Source of the DNA: Chromera velia | Lineage: Eukaryota > Sar > Chromeraceae | DNA length: 64,000 nucleotides | Reading direction: 5' to 3' | Assembly: GCA_018398765.1 (NCBI GenBank) | Contig: JAHBMJ010005823.1 | Location: 81,771-145,770, forward strand | Part shown: in pieces, positions 1-12,825 of the stretch | Position numbering within the stretch: the first letter of the stretch is position 1 | Layout of the letters: the number at the start of each line of letters is the position of its first letter | Notes under the pieces: model-generated | The model's input: only the letters and a program-made list of their open reading frames with translations | The model's database searches: none | What the model was told of the DNA's origin: nothing | Program-made: the position numbers and the translations under genes

Positions 1-242
1 CAGGGCAGGCCGGGGGCAAGCCGTCGCACGCGCCCTGGGCCGCAGGTGAATTCGATTAACCACCGTACACGCATTCGATTCAGTGTGGCGCCGCGCAAAT
101 TTCAGCTCCGTCGAAATCATTTGACTTCATTGATTACTTCAGGCAACATCTGTTGGACTCTGCGTATACTCCAGGTTCACAGACCTCCCATAAAGAGCTC
201 TGAAGAAAGAAGCCGCCACACTCACTACTCTACTCCATTTCT
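1..242 (+). repeat. 5' LTR (partial) of a degenerate LTR element
   Basis: This stretch is repeated with about 90% identity at 2267-2508, in direct orientation and with the same right edge (both end CCATTTCT). The left part lies outside the window. Together with the downstream copy it brackets a Gag-like reading frame, which makes it a long terminal repeat. Confidence 0.8.
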
Positions 243-304
243 GTGGTTAACAGGAAGGCTCTTCTCTTGAACTCATCTTCATCTTCTGATTTGATTCTTC
301 AATC

Positions 305-1846
305 ATGTTGTCCGGTAACGTATCTTCTTCTTGAGTCACTCCTCTGCGATTTATTGATGACGACCCTCCACAGCATCATCAGATCGCCAATGGTCATATA
401 TATCTGAAGCTCGCCAAGATGTAGGCGGAAGGTTATGCGATCCTGATTGGTCTTAAGAAGCTGTACAAGGTCTTACATATTTTTTCTTTTGCTGCTGGAG
501 ACGATGCTCTCTATGGTTGGGTCGAAGAGCTTGCTTCGACGACCGAGGGTGCTGTTCCCCAGAGGACCAGTGGAGAGTAAGACACTGTGACAGCGTTCAA
601 AAAGCGTCTCCAGGACTGGGCTATCAAGTTCTTGTCTGCACTGGCAGGAGAGCAGGCACTTCTCCCAGAGGATGCACAGAAGGAGACGGCCTGGAAGACG
701 TTTGAGAACTTTGATGTCCTCATGAAGGCGCTCCCTATAGATCTATCTCTGAAAGAGACCGAGACGGCCTACACTGAGCTTCAGATAGACTTGAAGGCCA
801 GATTCATCGCTCCTTCGGACTCAGTCTGGGTGAATGGATTCAAGTTCTGGGATCTCCATCCCGACGATACAAAGGCGCTGGCACGCACGAAGAAGAAGAA
901 GGTGATTGCAGCGGCAGGGACTGAACCGGTGGCTCTGAGGTACTCTTGGGCGTACCAGAGGGAGATCATTGTGGAGGCACTTCCGACTTTGGACGCACGC
1001 CATACTCGGAATGAGTGGGTGGCATCCATGAAGAACGGCGTCCTCCGGATCGTCTCTCCAGTCACTAAGAAGGTAATCGAAATCTCCAAGCACCAGAAGC
1101 AGTTCCTCTCCCCTGCAGCCGGTAGTACAGCTTCTTCTAGCTCTGCCAAGTCACTGGAGTCACTCTTAAACTCTATCAGAACCAATGGGGAGCCAGACTT
1201 CGACCAAATGGACCCAGAGCACGCCCGTCACTTAGCCAACGTCTCCTAAAACTACAAAAACCACTACAACAAATGGAGATCGAAGCAGAACGAGAGGGAT
1301 GGCAATAAACGAACTGGAGCGGGGAAACAGAAGGGTGATTTTAAAGGCGGCCCGCAAGGCCAGCCTGTCCGCCCTGAGAATAAAGCCCAGGATGTACCCT
1401 CTGCTCCCGTCTCCAACCAGCAGCTGTCTCTCATCGATGTAGATATGAAACGATTAGCGATTACCATGTTGAAGATTCAGCAAGAGAGACAGGACTCTGA
1501 TGAGAAGAAAAAGACGAGTAAGAGACCGAAGGAGGAGAGAGTGAGGTTTGCAACGACCACTTGTGACATGGAGATATATGAAGTCATGCGCAGGGGTCAT
1601 GTGGATATGGTCTTCCCCGACTCTGATGGTCCGTCTGGCATCTACGATGTCTACGAATATAATCCTTTCTCTGAGAAAAATGTATTCATATCTGAGTCTT
1701 CACCTTTCTTGCATCAGTGTGGGGGGGGGGAAGAGAATACAGGATCTACAGAAGAAGTCAAGCAGGCAGGCAGACTGACTAAGATAAAAACAGGAAGCTC
1801 TGCTTTCGTTTCTTCAAATTTTGATAAAGAAGCATTCATGGCCTGA
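305..1846 (+). pseudogene. Gag-like frame of LTR element, four in-frame stops
   Basis: One reading frame runs from an ATG at 305 to the TGA at 1844-1846, broken only by TGA at 332, TAG at 422, TAA at 578 and TAA at 1247. The longest open piece (587-1249, about 220 aa) is followed in the same frame by a lysine/glutamate-rich piece (1445-1846). It sits between two LTRs, where a Gag would be expected. I see no zinc knuckle, protease or reverse transcriptase, so the element is non-autonomous. Each stop can be explained by one C-to-T change (CGA, CAG or CAA), which suggests decay by cytosine deamination. The Gag assignment is inferred from position and composition; no family motif is certain. Confidence 0.55.
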
Positions 1847-2212
1847 TTTGCTCAGTTTCTCTGAATGAGTCGCTGCCTGGTTTCTTTCTTTCTTTTTGTT
1901 ATTCCAGTATTATGAAGCGCTGAAAGGCATCAGACAGGCAGGACGAAAGAGGCAGACCGGAGATAGATAGACTTAAAGATGCAGACCGGAGTCAACTGAT
2001 CTTGTGATATCTAGCCCTCTACCTTGTTCTTGTGATGTCTAACCCTCTGTCTCCCTGCATTCCTTTTGTGTTACTCTTTACTATCGAGACTGGCTGATAA
2101 GGGAAAGCCAGAAAGGGCTTTATTGGCTCAAACAGTTAGAGCAAACGGCTGTGTTGACTTAGTTTCGCTTCCGTTTCTTCCTTTGCATAGAAACGAAATC
2201 GAGGGGGGGAGT

Positions 2213-2508
2213 TGAGACATAGAGTATTAGTCGTTCTGTCCGCGCACACGCAGGAAGGCCAAGCCGTGGGGTAGGCCGGGGGCAAGCCGTCGCGCGCGCC
2301 CTGGGCCGCAGGTGAATTCAATTAACCGCCGCGCGCACATTCGATTCAGTGCCGCGCCGCACGAATTTCAGCTCTGTCGAAATCATTTGACTTCATTGAT
2401 TACTTCAGGCAACATCTGTTGGACTCTGCATATGCTCCAGATTCATAGACCTCCCATAAAAAGCTCTAAAGAAAGAAACCGCCACACTCACTACTCTACT
2501 CCATTTCT
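2213..2508 (+). repeat. 3' LTR of degenerate LTR element
   Basis: This is the right-hand copy of the repeat at 1-242. A purine tract (GAGGGGGGGA, 2201-2210) immediately precedes a TG start at 2213 and can serve as the polypurine tract. The full LTR would be about 296 bp. Confidence 0.75.
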
Positions 2509-3616
2509 ACATTCAAGTTATAAATAATAGTGGAGTATCAAAACTCTGTTTTACTTAATTTATTTCATTTATTGATTTATTTATTTATTTATTTATTCAT
2601 TCATTCATTTATTCATTCATTTTTCCCCTCTTTATTTATTTATTTCCTTTGAACTTTTAATTGCCGTCTCGTACGCCCATCCGTAGTTTTCTCGGAAGGT
2701 CTATAAAGGATCACAGATCGATGCAGGCATCAAATGAAGGAAAGAGAGGGATTAATAAGGACAACGAAACAAAATACATGGAAACGTACAATCAGAGCAT
2801 GTCTTCAGGGTATACAGATCACAAAGACCAAAGAGCGATAAAAACAAACAAACGAATGTTATTTCCACGTATTTCGACATGCAGCTACTTGTCTTGAGAA
2901 ACTCTTACATACTGGTGCATAGGACACCAACGTTTATGATTCACCTCAATGTATCTCAGTTTCTTTTCGTCCTCAGGGAACCTATTTGATAAATTCAGAA
3001 CTCACGCTTCTTATCCTTGATACAATCACGCAGTCACTCCTAGGCATGGTTTATATATACATACATTTTTATATACATTCTGGACTTAGAGAATATAATG
3101 TATAGATAATGTACTATATAATTAAAAGAGAAACATCCAAGAGAGAGGTTTATATAATGAAGTGCGATGTGCAAACTTTTGAAGCAGGGCTGTGCTTCTT
3201 ATAACAGAAGCAAAAAAAATTAAGCAGAGAGACTCAGTTTATTGATGTTTAGTTTTTATGGTTTTTTTGGAGCGTTGAGGGCCTATAGGCTTATGTGGGG
3301 AGTCACTTTGTGGTAAAGTTTATACAAGCTAGAAAGTTGTTTAGGATAATGTGGGGAGCAAACGCAACGTAGGTAATAGATATAGACTAACCTTTAAAGT
3401 GACTCCACGAGCTTTTCTTCTTCCTTTCTCTCCATGCAAATCAGCTCTGGAAAAGAAAAAAACGTCAAAGAAAGTTTGTACATAGTATACAGTGCAGCAC
3501 ACTCTTAAATAAAAGATTTATATACGTAGAAGACAGATCGTTCTTGACACCTCAGATGCAAAACCGAATCCATCGATCGATGGAATGTTCGTTTTGAAAC
3601 TGATTTTTATAACATT
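2509..3616. other. AT-rich intergenic stretch, no gene seen
   Basis: It holds a TTTA/TTCA simple-repeat tract at about 2565-2655. Only short, composition-driven reading frames occur. No RNA gene or conserved protein was recognised. Confidence 0.6.
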
Positions 3617-3824
3617 TGTAAGGGGCGTACGAGGCTCATAATTTGCACTACCTTCTAGAGCTAAAAACAATCTTTACAATAACGTCCAGAGAGCTCTCAC
3701 TGTTAGAGGGAGAAGTCCATCGGTATAGCTATACCGTTCTCATGCACGCAGGCCCAGCCCGAGCTAAGCGATGCTAATTCTAATTAAGTGCCCTACAAGC
3801 CCAGACTTCGTGGCAATTACCTCA
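3617..3824 (+). repeat. 5' LTR of non-coding element
   Basis: A 208-bp TG...CA repeat that matches 6107-6435, except that it skips about 120 bp after the shared CATCGGTA. It was probably shortened by an internal deletion after insertion. Confidence 0.75.
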
Positions 3825-6106
3825 CATATGCCCGCCCACCAGACCAATGTCTACGCTTGGTTCAAATTCAAGTATGCACCTCACATATGCTCACTCACAG
3901 GGTGGGTGGGTAGGAAAATCCACCCAACAAGTAATTTCAGACACTCTGATTAATGACTCTTACCTGAGACTCTCCTTGTGCCAGTCTCTTCTCGTTTCAA
4001 CATCGATCCGCACTTCTGCGATCTCATCTGAGGGCGTCCCTAAGATGGCATACAAAAGGTGTCCAAAGCTTCCCAAGCATGCACAAGCGAGATCAAAGAT
4101 TCATTCACGTGGTTTTCGCATCCAATGTATTGCAAACGCAAGCTAGGCATTCATGCATGCATGCGACTGTCTCAGGGGACTCCAGTGATTTCTAATTGGA
4201 TGCACTCACTCTCTCTGTCCAGAATCTTCCCATTCAGGGTCACTGGAAGGATTTACTTAATCACTGATATTCACTGGGAGACTTCACGACAGCACGTGCA
4301 GTGCCTAGCCCACAATACACGCGCAGACAGGGGATAGACTCGAGTCACTAAACGTTCTTTTCCCTTCCTTTGTCTTCTTTTGACCGAGTAGGTATCATGT
4401 AATGCAGCCAGCCATAAATCTAGGTGGCAGACAAAACACGGCCACTCTTGTGTGCGCTCTGGACACTCCTTGAGCAACGCACACACACTCGGTTTCTCTC
4501 ATATAAAGCGATCGCAGACAGAGCATAAGGAGCTCAACTGCATGCACTCAGAAGACTCGAGGCTTTGAAAGCTCTGTGGAAGACTGCATGCTAACTGAGC
4601 ATAACAGTCGTCTCAGAGGTTACTAACAAAACACCATCCAGTCAAACAGAAAGCAGAAAGCACACACTCCTAAAAATTACTCGAAGTGTACCCTTTGACT
4701 GCAAAAATCTTAGTGAAGCTCTCTTCTTTCTTTTTAAACAAACCAACACAGATCGACACAATCCTTCATTCCCGGTAACAGACCGAGCTCTCACGTTCCA
4801 CGTGAATGGTCATTGCCCGCTGCCCTTGGATACTGCATAGCTCACCGCAGCTTGGCCAGCTGCAGGGCCAGAGAACTGCACAACATCTTGAACAGTCCGA
4901 CCAAAGTTGAACGCAGTGCACGCCACTCTCGAAAACAGCAGAACATTGGAGATTTAAGGTGTCAATCATTCACCTTCCTCTCCTATCTTTCTTTCCTTCT
5001 TTTCTTTGGTTGCAGAGTGTCTGATTCACTTTGTTTTGCTCCCAATCACTTTCTTTTTCCCTCTTTCTTTTCTCTATAATGTCCTCCTATGCCCAGATGA
5101 ACAGAGGGAAAGGTCAGAGAACAGATAAAAAGAAAACATATTCACTCTCTTAGTCCCTGTCTCTCTCCTCTTTCTTTTATTCTTCTTTCACTTTTTTTTC
5201 TCCCCAACTATCTCCCCTCCCCATTCATCTTTCATAAACAGAGAAAGAAAACAGTCAGAGAGATGCAAATTAAGAGATAGAAACATTTATTCACAAACAA
5301 ACCTCCACACCATACTCACTCTCACTTCCCTCAAGCACACTCTGATGAGTCTCCCTCTCTTCCTCCATCTCCAATCCCCACTGCAAATAAAAGTCTGCCT
5401 AGAAGTCTGCAGCCTCCAAAGTCTTTTTCCAACTTGGAAGCCCTTCACAACTGCTCCGCCGTCGAGTGACACAGCCGCGGTGCCCTCATAGCACTATTAA
5501 TATGTGTGATTAGCATGCGGTACTCGAGTTCCAGAGCTTCTCCACTCCAGTAATCAGACTGAGAGTAGAGATGCTTCCTCAGTCAAGTCTCCTCCTCTCA
5601 ATGTATGCATTATTCTCTTTGCTCACAAGAGGAAAGCACCTCTGTTCTCTTCAAATAGAAGCTCCTATCCTCCTTGGGGCACTTTCTCTGTGGGCAACAG
5701 TTGCTCTGATCGATGACGTTACCAAAGGTCAATATCCGTCTCCTTGATCTTCTCCCTCACTTCTCTCTCATTTCAACTCCGGCTCCTTCTCCTTCTACCC
5801 TGGTATGTTTTTCAATTCTTGTTCTCTCACCGCAAGCGGTAGAAAAAAGAAACACGCCTAGAAAGTTTTTAGCTCCTTATTTTCCTCGAAAACTCCACAA
5901 AATTCAAAACAAAACGAAACAACATATCAGAGCTGAAAAATTTTCAATCTGTCCTAAGCTGTCAAACCTCTGGCTGCCACCATACTCTATATGGCCTGGT
6001 GCTTCACGTAGCAAGCCCACTTGCCTTCGACAATCTTCATTCTTTCATCTCAAGAGATCTCACCACACTGTCTGCCCCTGTGCAACCGAAAGCTCTGCTA
6101 ATCAAC

Positions 6107-6435
6107 TGTAAGGGGCGTACAGGGCTCATAATTTACACTGCCTTCTAGAGCTAAAGACAATCCTTACAATAATGTCTAGAGAGCTCTCACTGTTGGAGGG
6201 AGAAGTCCATCGGTAAGTCTGACAGTCTAACCTCATACAATAACTTTTTGAATCAGACCCAGTCTTATGCTTGATCTACTGATTGCATCACTGTGCATGC
6301 TCATATATCGATCAGTCATTATACACACGCACCCGCGAGCTATACCGTTCTTACGCGCGCAGGCCCGGCCCGAGCTAAGCAATGCTAATTCTAATTAAGT
6401 GCCCCACAAGCCCAGACTTCCTAGCAATCACCTCA
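6107..6435 (+). repeat. 3' LTR of non-coding element
   Basis: A 329-bp TG...CA repeat followed by the 7-bp target duplication TAACATT. It is the longer, probably original, LTR form. Confidence 0.75.
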
Positions 6436-6442
6436 TAACATT

Positions 6443-8219
6443 AGTTTACATAGATTTCCGGATGAGATGCCTACAAGCACATGCAGATCATATACACAGT
6501 TTTGATATCCAATTTTATAGGCAGGAGAGGCGAGAAGAGAATTTCACAGGCAGCAATTTCACATTTTGACCAAACTATGCTGACCTTGGGCTACAGGCTT
6601 GCTCTTTGCCTGACGGACCTTCCCTCGGACTTTTACGGCAGCTCAGGTCCAAGCGAAAGGGGGTCTAGCGGACGGGCGAAGAGCTCTTAACTTCCTGTCC
6701 TCCTTCACGATGAGCAGAAAGGCTCTTTTCGACACGCCCCGGTTTATGGGCTTCCCGTGTGCCGTGGAAGGAGTGAAGGAACGCGGGGGGGTGGAGACGA
6801 GGGCCGGCGGTGGGATGGAGGCCTCAGTAGCATCTGGTGGTGTAGAAGGGAGCGACGGGAATGCAGGGGAGGGAGAGGGGCAGGAGAAAGAAGGGTTAAT
6901 GACATGGTTCCAGCGCGTGGGTGGGAGGTTTCAGCCTCCTGTTGCTCGGGTTGAGGGGCCTTGGGAGGAGGGAGAGGGGGCTTCTCTTGTTTGCCGTCAC
7001 TCTTCTCTCCTTCAACCTACTCTCTAATACTGTAGTGGCTGGCATCATGTTAGGTTTGGGGAGGGAGACACTGAAGTTCCACTAGTTTGGCATCAATGTG
7101 GCTGTCCTGACAGTGTTCGATCTTGTGTGTGGCTTATACGCGAAGACTCAGTCAACAACCAGGCTAAGGGGTGGGGGGGTGGGGAGGGGAGGATCTGGGG
7201 AGTGCAACAAGGTTGTTAAGGCCAATCTGATGCTGCATCCAAATCAGATTCCCCTCTTTACGGCTTTCAACAGAAAACAGTGGGACCTTGTTCAATGTCT
7301 CATCGGTAGAGGAGCAGTACAGAGGGGGGAGGAAGAACAGATCTCACCTCTTCTCTTGTTCTGGGCACCATAGCCAAGAGACCCCACCTCTCAGCCAACG
7401 AGGCGACGGCACTGAGGTGACAGTGGAAGAATGATGACAGGTTGTGGGGTTTGAGAGGGGAGGGAGGGGCCGGATATTCATCAAACATAAACACAACAAG
7501 AGAGAAAGGAAGTATACACATTATGGAATTGATCTCCTCATGTCCCTATCCCTATGGTTGATCTAGTGACCAAACTTTTTCGTCTCCGTCTCAGGGGGAG
7601 TTCTCAGCCTGCTCTTGGTAGGGAACCCCAGAAGGGAGAAATAAGGATGGTCATTGAAGACGGATGAAAGAAAACACAGACCATTTGAAGGAAAAAAGAG
7701 GCCGGGGAGAGGGGGAAAGAGAGAGAATAATAGAGAGAGAGAAGGCGTATGAAAGGAAGAAAAGAAAGAGAGTGGAAGAAGGATAGAAATGAAGGGGAAA
7801 AAAAGGGAACCGGGAGAGAAGATTAGCAGAAAGAGACACCGAACGTGGCAACACACAGAAGCAAAGGTGAAAAGAGCGGTAAGCAAAATCATAAGGGAAT
7901 GAAAATATATTTGTATGCAGGCAACGAGTGACAACGATAAGGAGATCGAACATGGGCTGGAACCAACAGAAGGAAAGAGGGAGGGAGGGAGGGAGAGAGA
8001 GAAGCGCTAGAGAGAAGGGAGACGGACGAGGAGCCTAACATACGGAAATAAAGTATAGACAGAAAGACAAGTGGGACAATTTGGAAAAGGATAAATACAC
8101 GTACACAGGCATACAGAAAGTGGAAAAGAAAAGATTATATAAAAGAATAGAGAAAGATACGAGGGAGAGGAAAGTGGGAAAGAGAACGAGAGAGAGCAAA
8201 AGAAAAAGAGATAGAGACA
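6443..8219. other. G/A-rich stretch without a convincing gene
   Basis: It becomes strongly purine-rich on the plus strand from about 6700, and especially from 7630. A 105-codon frame at 6710-7027 is glycine/glutamate-rich and shows no domain. I do not call a gene here. Confidence 0.5.
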
Positions 8220-8404
8220 GAAATAAACAGACAGACAGACAGACAGACAGACAGATAGACAGACAGACTGACCGTCCAACCGACCGACAGACTAGTAAAC
8301 AGACAGACAGTCAAACAGTCACACAGATAGATAGACAGACTAACAGACTAGCAAACAGACAGAGAGACAGACAGACAGACCGATCGACCGACAGACTAGC
8401 AAAC

Positions 8405-8438
<34 letters not shown>

Positions 8439-8987
8439 TCACACAGATAGAGAGACAGACCGATAGACTAGCAAACAGACAGACAGACAGATAGACAGTC
8501 AGACAGTCAGACAGTCACACAGATAGACAAACAGACCGACACACTAGCAGACAGATAGACAGACAGACAGACCAACTAACAGACTAGCAAATAGACAGAC
8601 AGACAGACAGACAATCAGACAGTCATACAGATAGACAGACCGACTAACAGACTAGCAAATAGACAGACAGACAGACAGACAATCAGACAGTCATACAGAT
8701 AGACAGACCGACCGATAGACTAGCAAACAGATAAACAAACAGACAGAGAGTCAGACAGACCGACCGACCGACAGACTAGCAAATAGACAGATAGACAGCC
8801 AGTCAGTCAGTCAGACAGTCATACAGACAGACAGATAGACTGACAGACTAGCAAACAGACAGATAAACAGACAGACAGATAGACAGACAGATAGACAATC
8901 AGTTAGACAGTCACACAGACAGACAAACAGACCAACACACTAGCAAACAGACAGACAGATAGAGACTCTGAGACAGATAGACAGACA

Positions 8988-8990
<3 letters not shown>
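8220..8990. repeat. CAGA/GACA satellite block
   Basis: About 770 bp of the tetranucleotide ACAG is interrupted at fairly regular spacing by ACTAGCAAACAG-like joints. Longer units recur; for example the 70-bp segment starting near 8586 is repeated almost exactly from about 8656. Reading frames across it are artefacts of the repeat. Confidence 0.9.
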
Positions 8991-9018
<28 letters not shown>

Positions 9019-9324
9019 AAGGGTGGGGGAAGGAGGGAGAAAGAAGGGAGACGGGAATACTGACAAACAAAAAGGAAGTATAGACAGAAAGACAGAGGAA
9101 ACAGAAGACTTAGAGACACACACACATACAAGAATCCTGAAAGAATCAAAAAGAGGGAGAAAAACGATAAAAAAGAATGAATAGAGAAAAACAGAAAAGA
9201 GTGAAGGAGGCTGGAAAGGCGGAAGGGAAGAAAAAAAACCAGAGCAGGGAAAAGAAGCGGTAGCGAGGAGTGATCATTAGGAGGGGGAGGGAGTGGAAGA
9301 TGGTAGTTAGAGAAAAGGATACGG

Positions 9325-9907
9325 TGTTCCGTGCTCCTCCGGACTCAGTAAGTCAGACGAAGCCGGAACGGAAGAATAGAACTAGAATTGGAGTTAAATA
9401 TATCTTTTAATTATTCACTCAGTGTTATTGAAGTCAGTGAAGGTCGGTTCTGAATCGGATCGCTTCAAGTCAATTCTTCCAGAAGGTAAGTTAACTCGAT
9501 TTGGGATTCAATTCTCTTACTCCGAGGTCAAGTTTTTAATCGATTCTTTCTTTTCTTTTTTTTCAAAGTTGCATTTTATGCTTGTTTCCTGCAAAGGTTG
9601 CCAATTGTGAAAGTGTATCAATTGTGTAAGTGTACCATGTTTGACAGACTTTCATTTTTGAAAGTGTATCAAGTTTGACATACTTTGTCTTAACCGATAC
9701 AGAACCGATTAATCGGCTTCTTGTGAAAGTTAGGCAAAAGAGATGGAGGTGGGAATCGAACCCGAGACCTTCCGCTTCTCAGTCTGCCATCTGGCAGTGC
9801 TTGCATTTCATCCATTGTGATTCTCCTGATGTCTGCCAAAGGACACAGACAGCAAAACGTCTCAGAATAATCAAAGACTTAAGTTGTGGTCTGAGTAGAC
9901 CGTAACA
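9325..9907 (+). repeat. 5' LTR (583 bp)
   Basis: It nearly matches 12243-12825 over its whole length. On the minus strand around 9744-9775 it holds a tRNA-like 3' half, including the B-box GGTTCGATTCC followed by CACCTCCA. Confidence 0.75.
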
Positions 9908-12242
9908 TATGCCCCCTCCTCAATAAGGCGCTTCCATGCGCCTTCAATTCCACAGAGTTGTACCGAGTTCTTGTTTGGCAATGCCCCTTGGTAGGCTTAA
10001 AAAGGATCCACAGGTGTCTTCACTTTCTAGTCTGCTCGTCGACAAAGTTCCACGAAGTCCCGGCGCCTGAGGTTCTTACTATCCTAATCTACACGTTGAC
10101 GCCTACTTAACTTTCATTCATTTCACCAGCCAGCCATCAGCCAATCAAAGCGGCGCAAAAGCTTCCGAAAAAGATGAGAAAAGATATTTCGCCTTTGTAT
10201 GCAGTCACCGTAACTGGGTGGTGTTTTGTGGATTCAGTGTTTCTCAACAATGTTCAAATTCTCACACACAGTCAACAGCGGACACTTCATTCCCAAGACT
10301 TTCCTTTAACTCAGTTTCTTTGCTTCTATTGCACTGATTCATTAGTGTATCCTCTAAACCTTTGTTTTGACCTCACTCCTTGAGGTGCGTTGCTTTGGAA
10401 GCTCAATCATTCGCTTCATGATCGGCGATCGTCTGCGTTTAATCCTTTCACCTTCTCACTTTCTGTCGAGAGGAACGGTGCGACTGGGGCTTACCGACCA
10501 TAAAGAGAGCCCGGCCACGCGGCAGCAGTCACATTTGGTCACACTTTTGATCACACTTCGTCTTTCAAAGGTCAGGCCTGCCGTTCCCTTGGGGGCATCA
10601 GATTGGCCCAGCACTGCGCCTTGTGCATCTTGCACATCTGATGGATCTCAACACCCCGGCTCGATTTCGAGATCGAAAGATCCAGTTTTGTCAGCATTAG
10701 AAAGCGTCACAGTTCACACCAGAAAGAACTCATTCAGCTCTGCTCTCTCAGAGAGAAATCCCGACGACTTCATTGAGCAACCAAGAGTGGTTGTTGGGCC
10801 GTGGCACACTCAGCCTTCTGCTGAATGCCCATACCTTTCGCATCGTCCGTTTCGGATGCAAGAGGTCAATCGCACCAAGGTGCTAACCATAGTGAATGGG
10901 TGTGTATTATGGCAGCCAGTCCATGCATACGATTGGTCTGTTTGTTTTTTTTTTTTTGGTGCACATAGTTGTCTCGAGTCTGGCATGTGCATCATCCCAC
11001 CACATACTAAGTCTTACTTCACACACCTTTTTCACCCAATCTTCCATTCCCCAACAAAAGGTTTCTTTATCGATACATAAGCAACTTATCCTGAGCCTCC
11101 TAAGGCTTGCTCCATCGTCGCCAGCTAGCAAGAGGTCCAAGCTCCAGCGAGGTCCAGAAGTTCCGCAGTTCCGATCCAATGGTCGCTCCATCCGTTGTTT
11201 CAGTTTGCAGAGAGGGCTGATTCTTAGAGGGATGTCGACCCCCACAGAGGCGCTCATGCCTGTACGAGACTACTATTGTTTTCCTTAGAGGGTTTGTGGG
11301 GAGGAGTTTCATCTGCGAGTGCAGAGGTTGCTGTTCGATTCGGGAAAGAACTGCTGGCTTGACTAAAAAGGTCAGTCATTTTCGCTCATGCGGCGTCTTG
11401 TAATAATTTGGTTGCATGTGCCCCGGCATTCCACCGCGCGGCGGGGGAGGAGTCACGCGCCCGGGCCCAAGGAAGCAATTGACCCTGCGGTATTTGGATT
11501 TAGCGCGTGAAGGTCAGTCAATCATCTTTGGCGAGAGTCTTATATAACCTTTCCTCTTAATTCTGTATTGTTTCACCAATGCCTGTCTCGGGAGCGCAAG
11601 CTCCACATGGTACTGAGGCTGGAATGGAAAAGAGAGAAACGAAGAAAAATGAACAGCGCTTCGCGGTTTGCTCTGGTTTTGTTTGGGTATCTTTCTCAAA
11701 GGACAGAAGAGGGAAAAAAACGAAAATTCAGCAGCGCTTCGCGGTTTGCTCCGTTTTGATATGATTTTACTCCAAGTCAAGGGTGACGGTCCTCTCAACT
11801 CGAGGGGCTCTTTGTGGTTGACGAAGGCGTTAGAGCGTACCAGAAGCTGGGTGTGAAAGCGTGTCGATGTGGATGGAGTTCAGAAGGAAGAAAAGGAAGT
11901 CCGGGGACAGCAGGGTCCAAAGGAGTGACAGCTGCCCACACACAGGTGAAGTGTCTTCTAAAAGGTCTCTAGCGCCGAGTGGCAGAAGGAACTGCCAGAT
12001 TCAGCGCTTGCAGGTATGCTTGGATGAAGAGAACTCTTTGGTGTCGGTTCCTGAAGAGGAGTGGTCGGCCGTACAGTTCGACCTTCTCTCTCGATCTCTT
12101 GTTGGGGGTCCCGGCAAGAAAGACAGTTTCTGAAGTTGCCTGAATGGAAATCTTCCAAGTGTCTGTGCTGAGAGACTCGATTGGTCTCCAGCTAGTTTTG
12201 CTCTTTGCAGGTTGTGTTCGACTCTCGTGGCAAATCACCACA

Positions 12243-12825
12243 TGTTCCGTGCTCCTCCGGACTCAGTAGGTTAGATGAAGCCGGAACGGAAGAATAGAAC
12301 TAGAATTGGAGTTAAATATATCTTTTAATTATTCACTCAGTGTTATTGAAGTCAGTGAAGGTCGGTTCTGAATCGGATCGCTTCAAGTCAATTCTTCCAG
12401 AAGGTAAGTCAACTCGATTTGGGATTCAATTCTCTTACTCCAAGGTCAAGTTTTTAATCGATTCTTTCTTTTCTTTTTTTTCAAAGTTGCATTTTATGCT
12501 TGTTTCCTGCAAAGGTTGCCAATTATGAAAGTGTATCAATTATGTAAGTGTATCTTGTTTGACAGACTTTCATTTTTGAAAGTGTATCAAGTTTGACATA
12601 CTTTGTCTTAACCGATACAGAACTGATTAATCGGCTTTTTGTGAAAGTTAGGCAAAAGAGATGGAGGTGGGAATCGAACCCGAGACCTTCCGCTTCTCAG
12701 TCTGCCATCTGGCAGTGCTCACATTTCATCCATTGTGATTCTCCTGATGTCTGCCAAAGGACACAGACAGCAAAACGTCTCAGAATAATCAAAGACTTAA
12801 GTTGTGGTCTGAGTAGACCGTAACA
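12243..12825 (+). repeat. 3' LTR (583 bp)
   Basis: The right-hand copy of the 583-bp repeat, with the same tRNA-like sequence at about 12661-12693 on the minus strand. It is followed by ACGG, matching the bases before the left LTR. Confidence 0.75.

Larger units (their letters stand above)
3617..6435. mobile_element. Non-coding LTR retroelement (TRIM/LARD type)
   Basis: Two direct terminal repeats, 3617-3824 and 6107-6435, both start TGTAAGGGGCGTAC and end near CCTCA. The left copy lacks about 120 bp present inside the right copy. The 7-bp sequence TAACATT lies immediately before the left repeat (3610-3616) and immediately after the right one (6436-6442), as a target-site duplication. The 2.3-kb interior holds no long reading frame and no retroviral motif. 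This fits a non-autonomous LTR element mobilised in trans. Confidence 0.75.
9325..12825. mobile_element. LTR retroelement with 583-bp LTRs, no pol
   Basis: Direct repeats 9325-9907 and 12243-12825 are both 583 bp and highly similar. They begin TGTTCCG and end CGTAACA, the inverted TGTT...AACA ends usual for LTRs. The 4-bp sequence ACGG precedes the left LTR (9321-9324) and follows the right one (12826-12829). The 2.3-kb interior contains a 237-codon frame (10367-11080) without any recognisable domain, and no reverse transcriptase or integrase. The high LTR similarity and equal length indicate a fairly recent insertion of a non-autonomous element. Confidence 0.75.

Noticed and set aside
6710-7027. 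A 105-codon Gly/Glu-rich frame as a gene
   Set aside because: Composition follows the local G/A richness, there is no domain, and no splice context or neighbouring exons support it.
9744-9775. A functional tRNA gene on the minus strand
   Set aside because: T-arm stem pairing fails at two positions and no acceptor or D-arm could be folded; only a tRNA-like fragment remains.
10367-11080. A 237-codon frame inside the 9.3-12.8 kb LTR element as a gag gene
   Set aside because: No Gag, zinc knuckle or pol motif is visible and comparable open frames occur on the other strand; left as non-coding interior.
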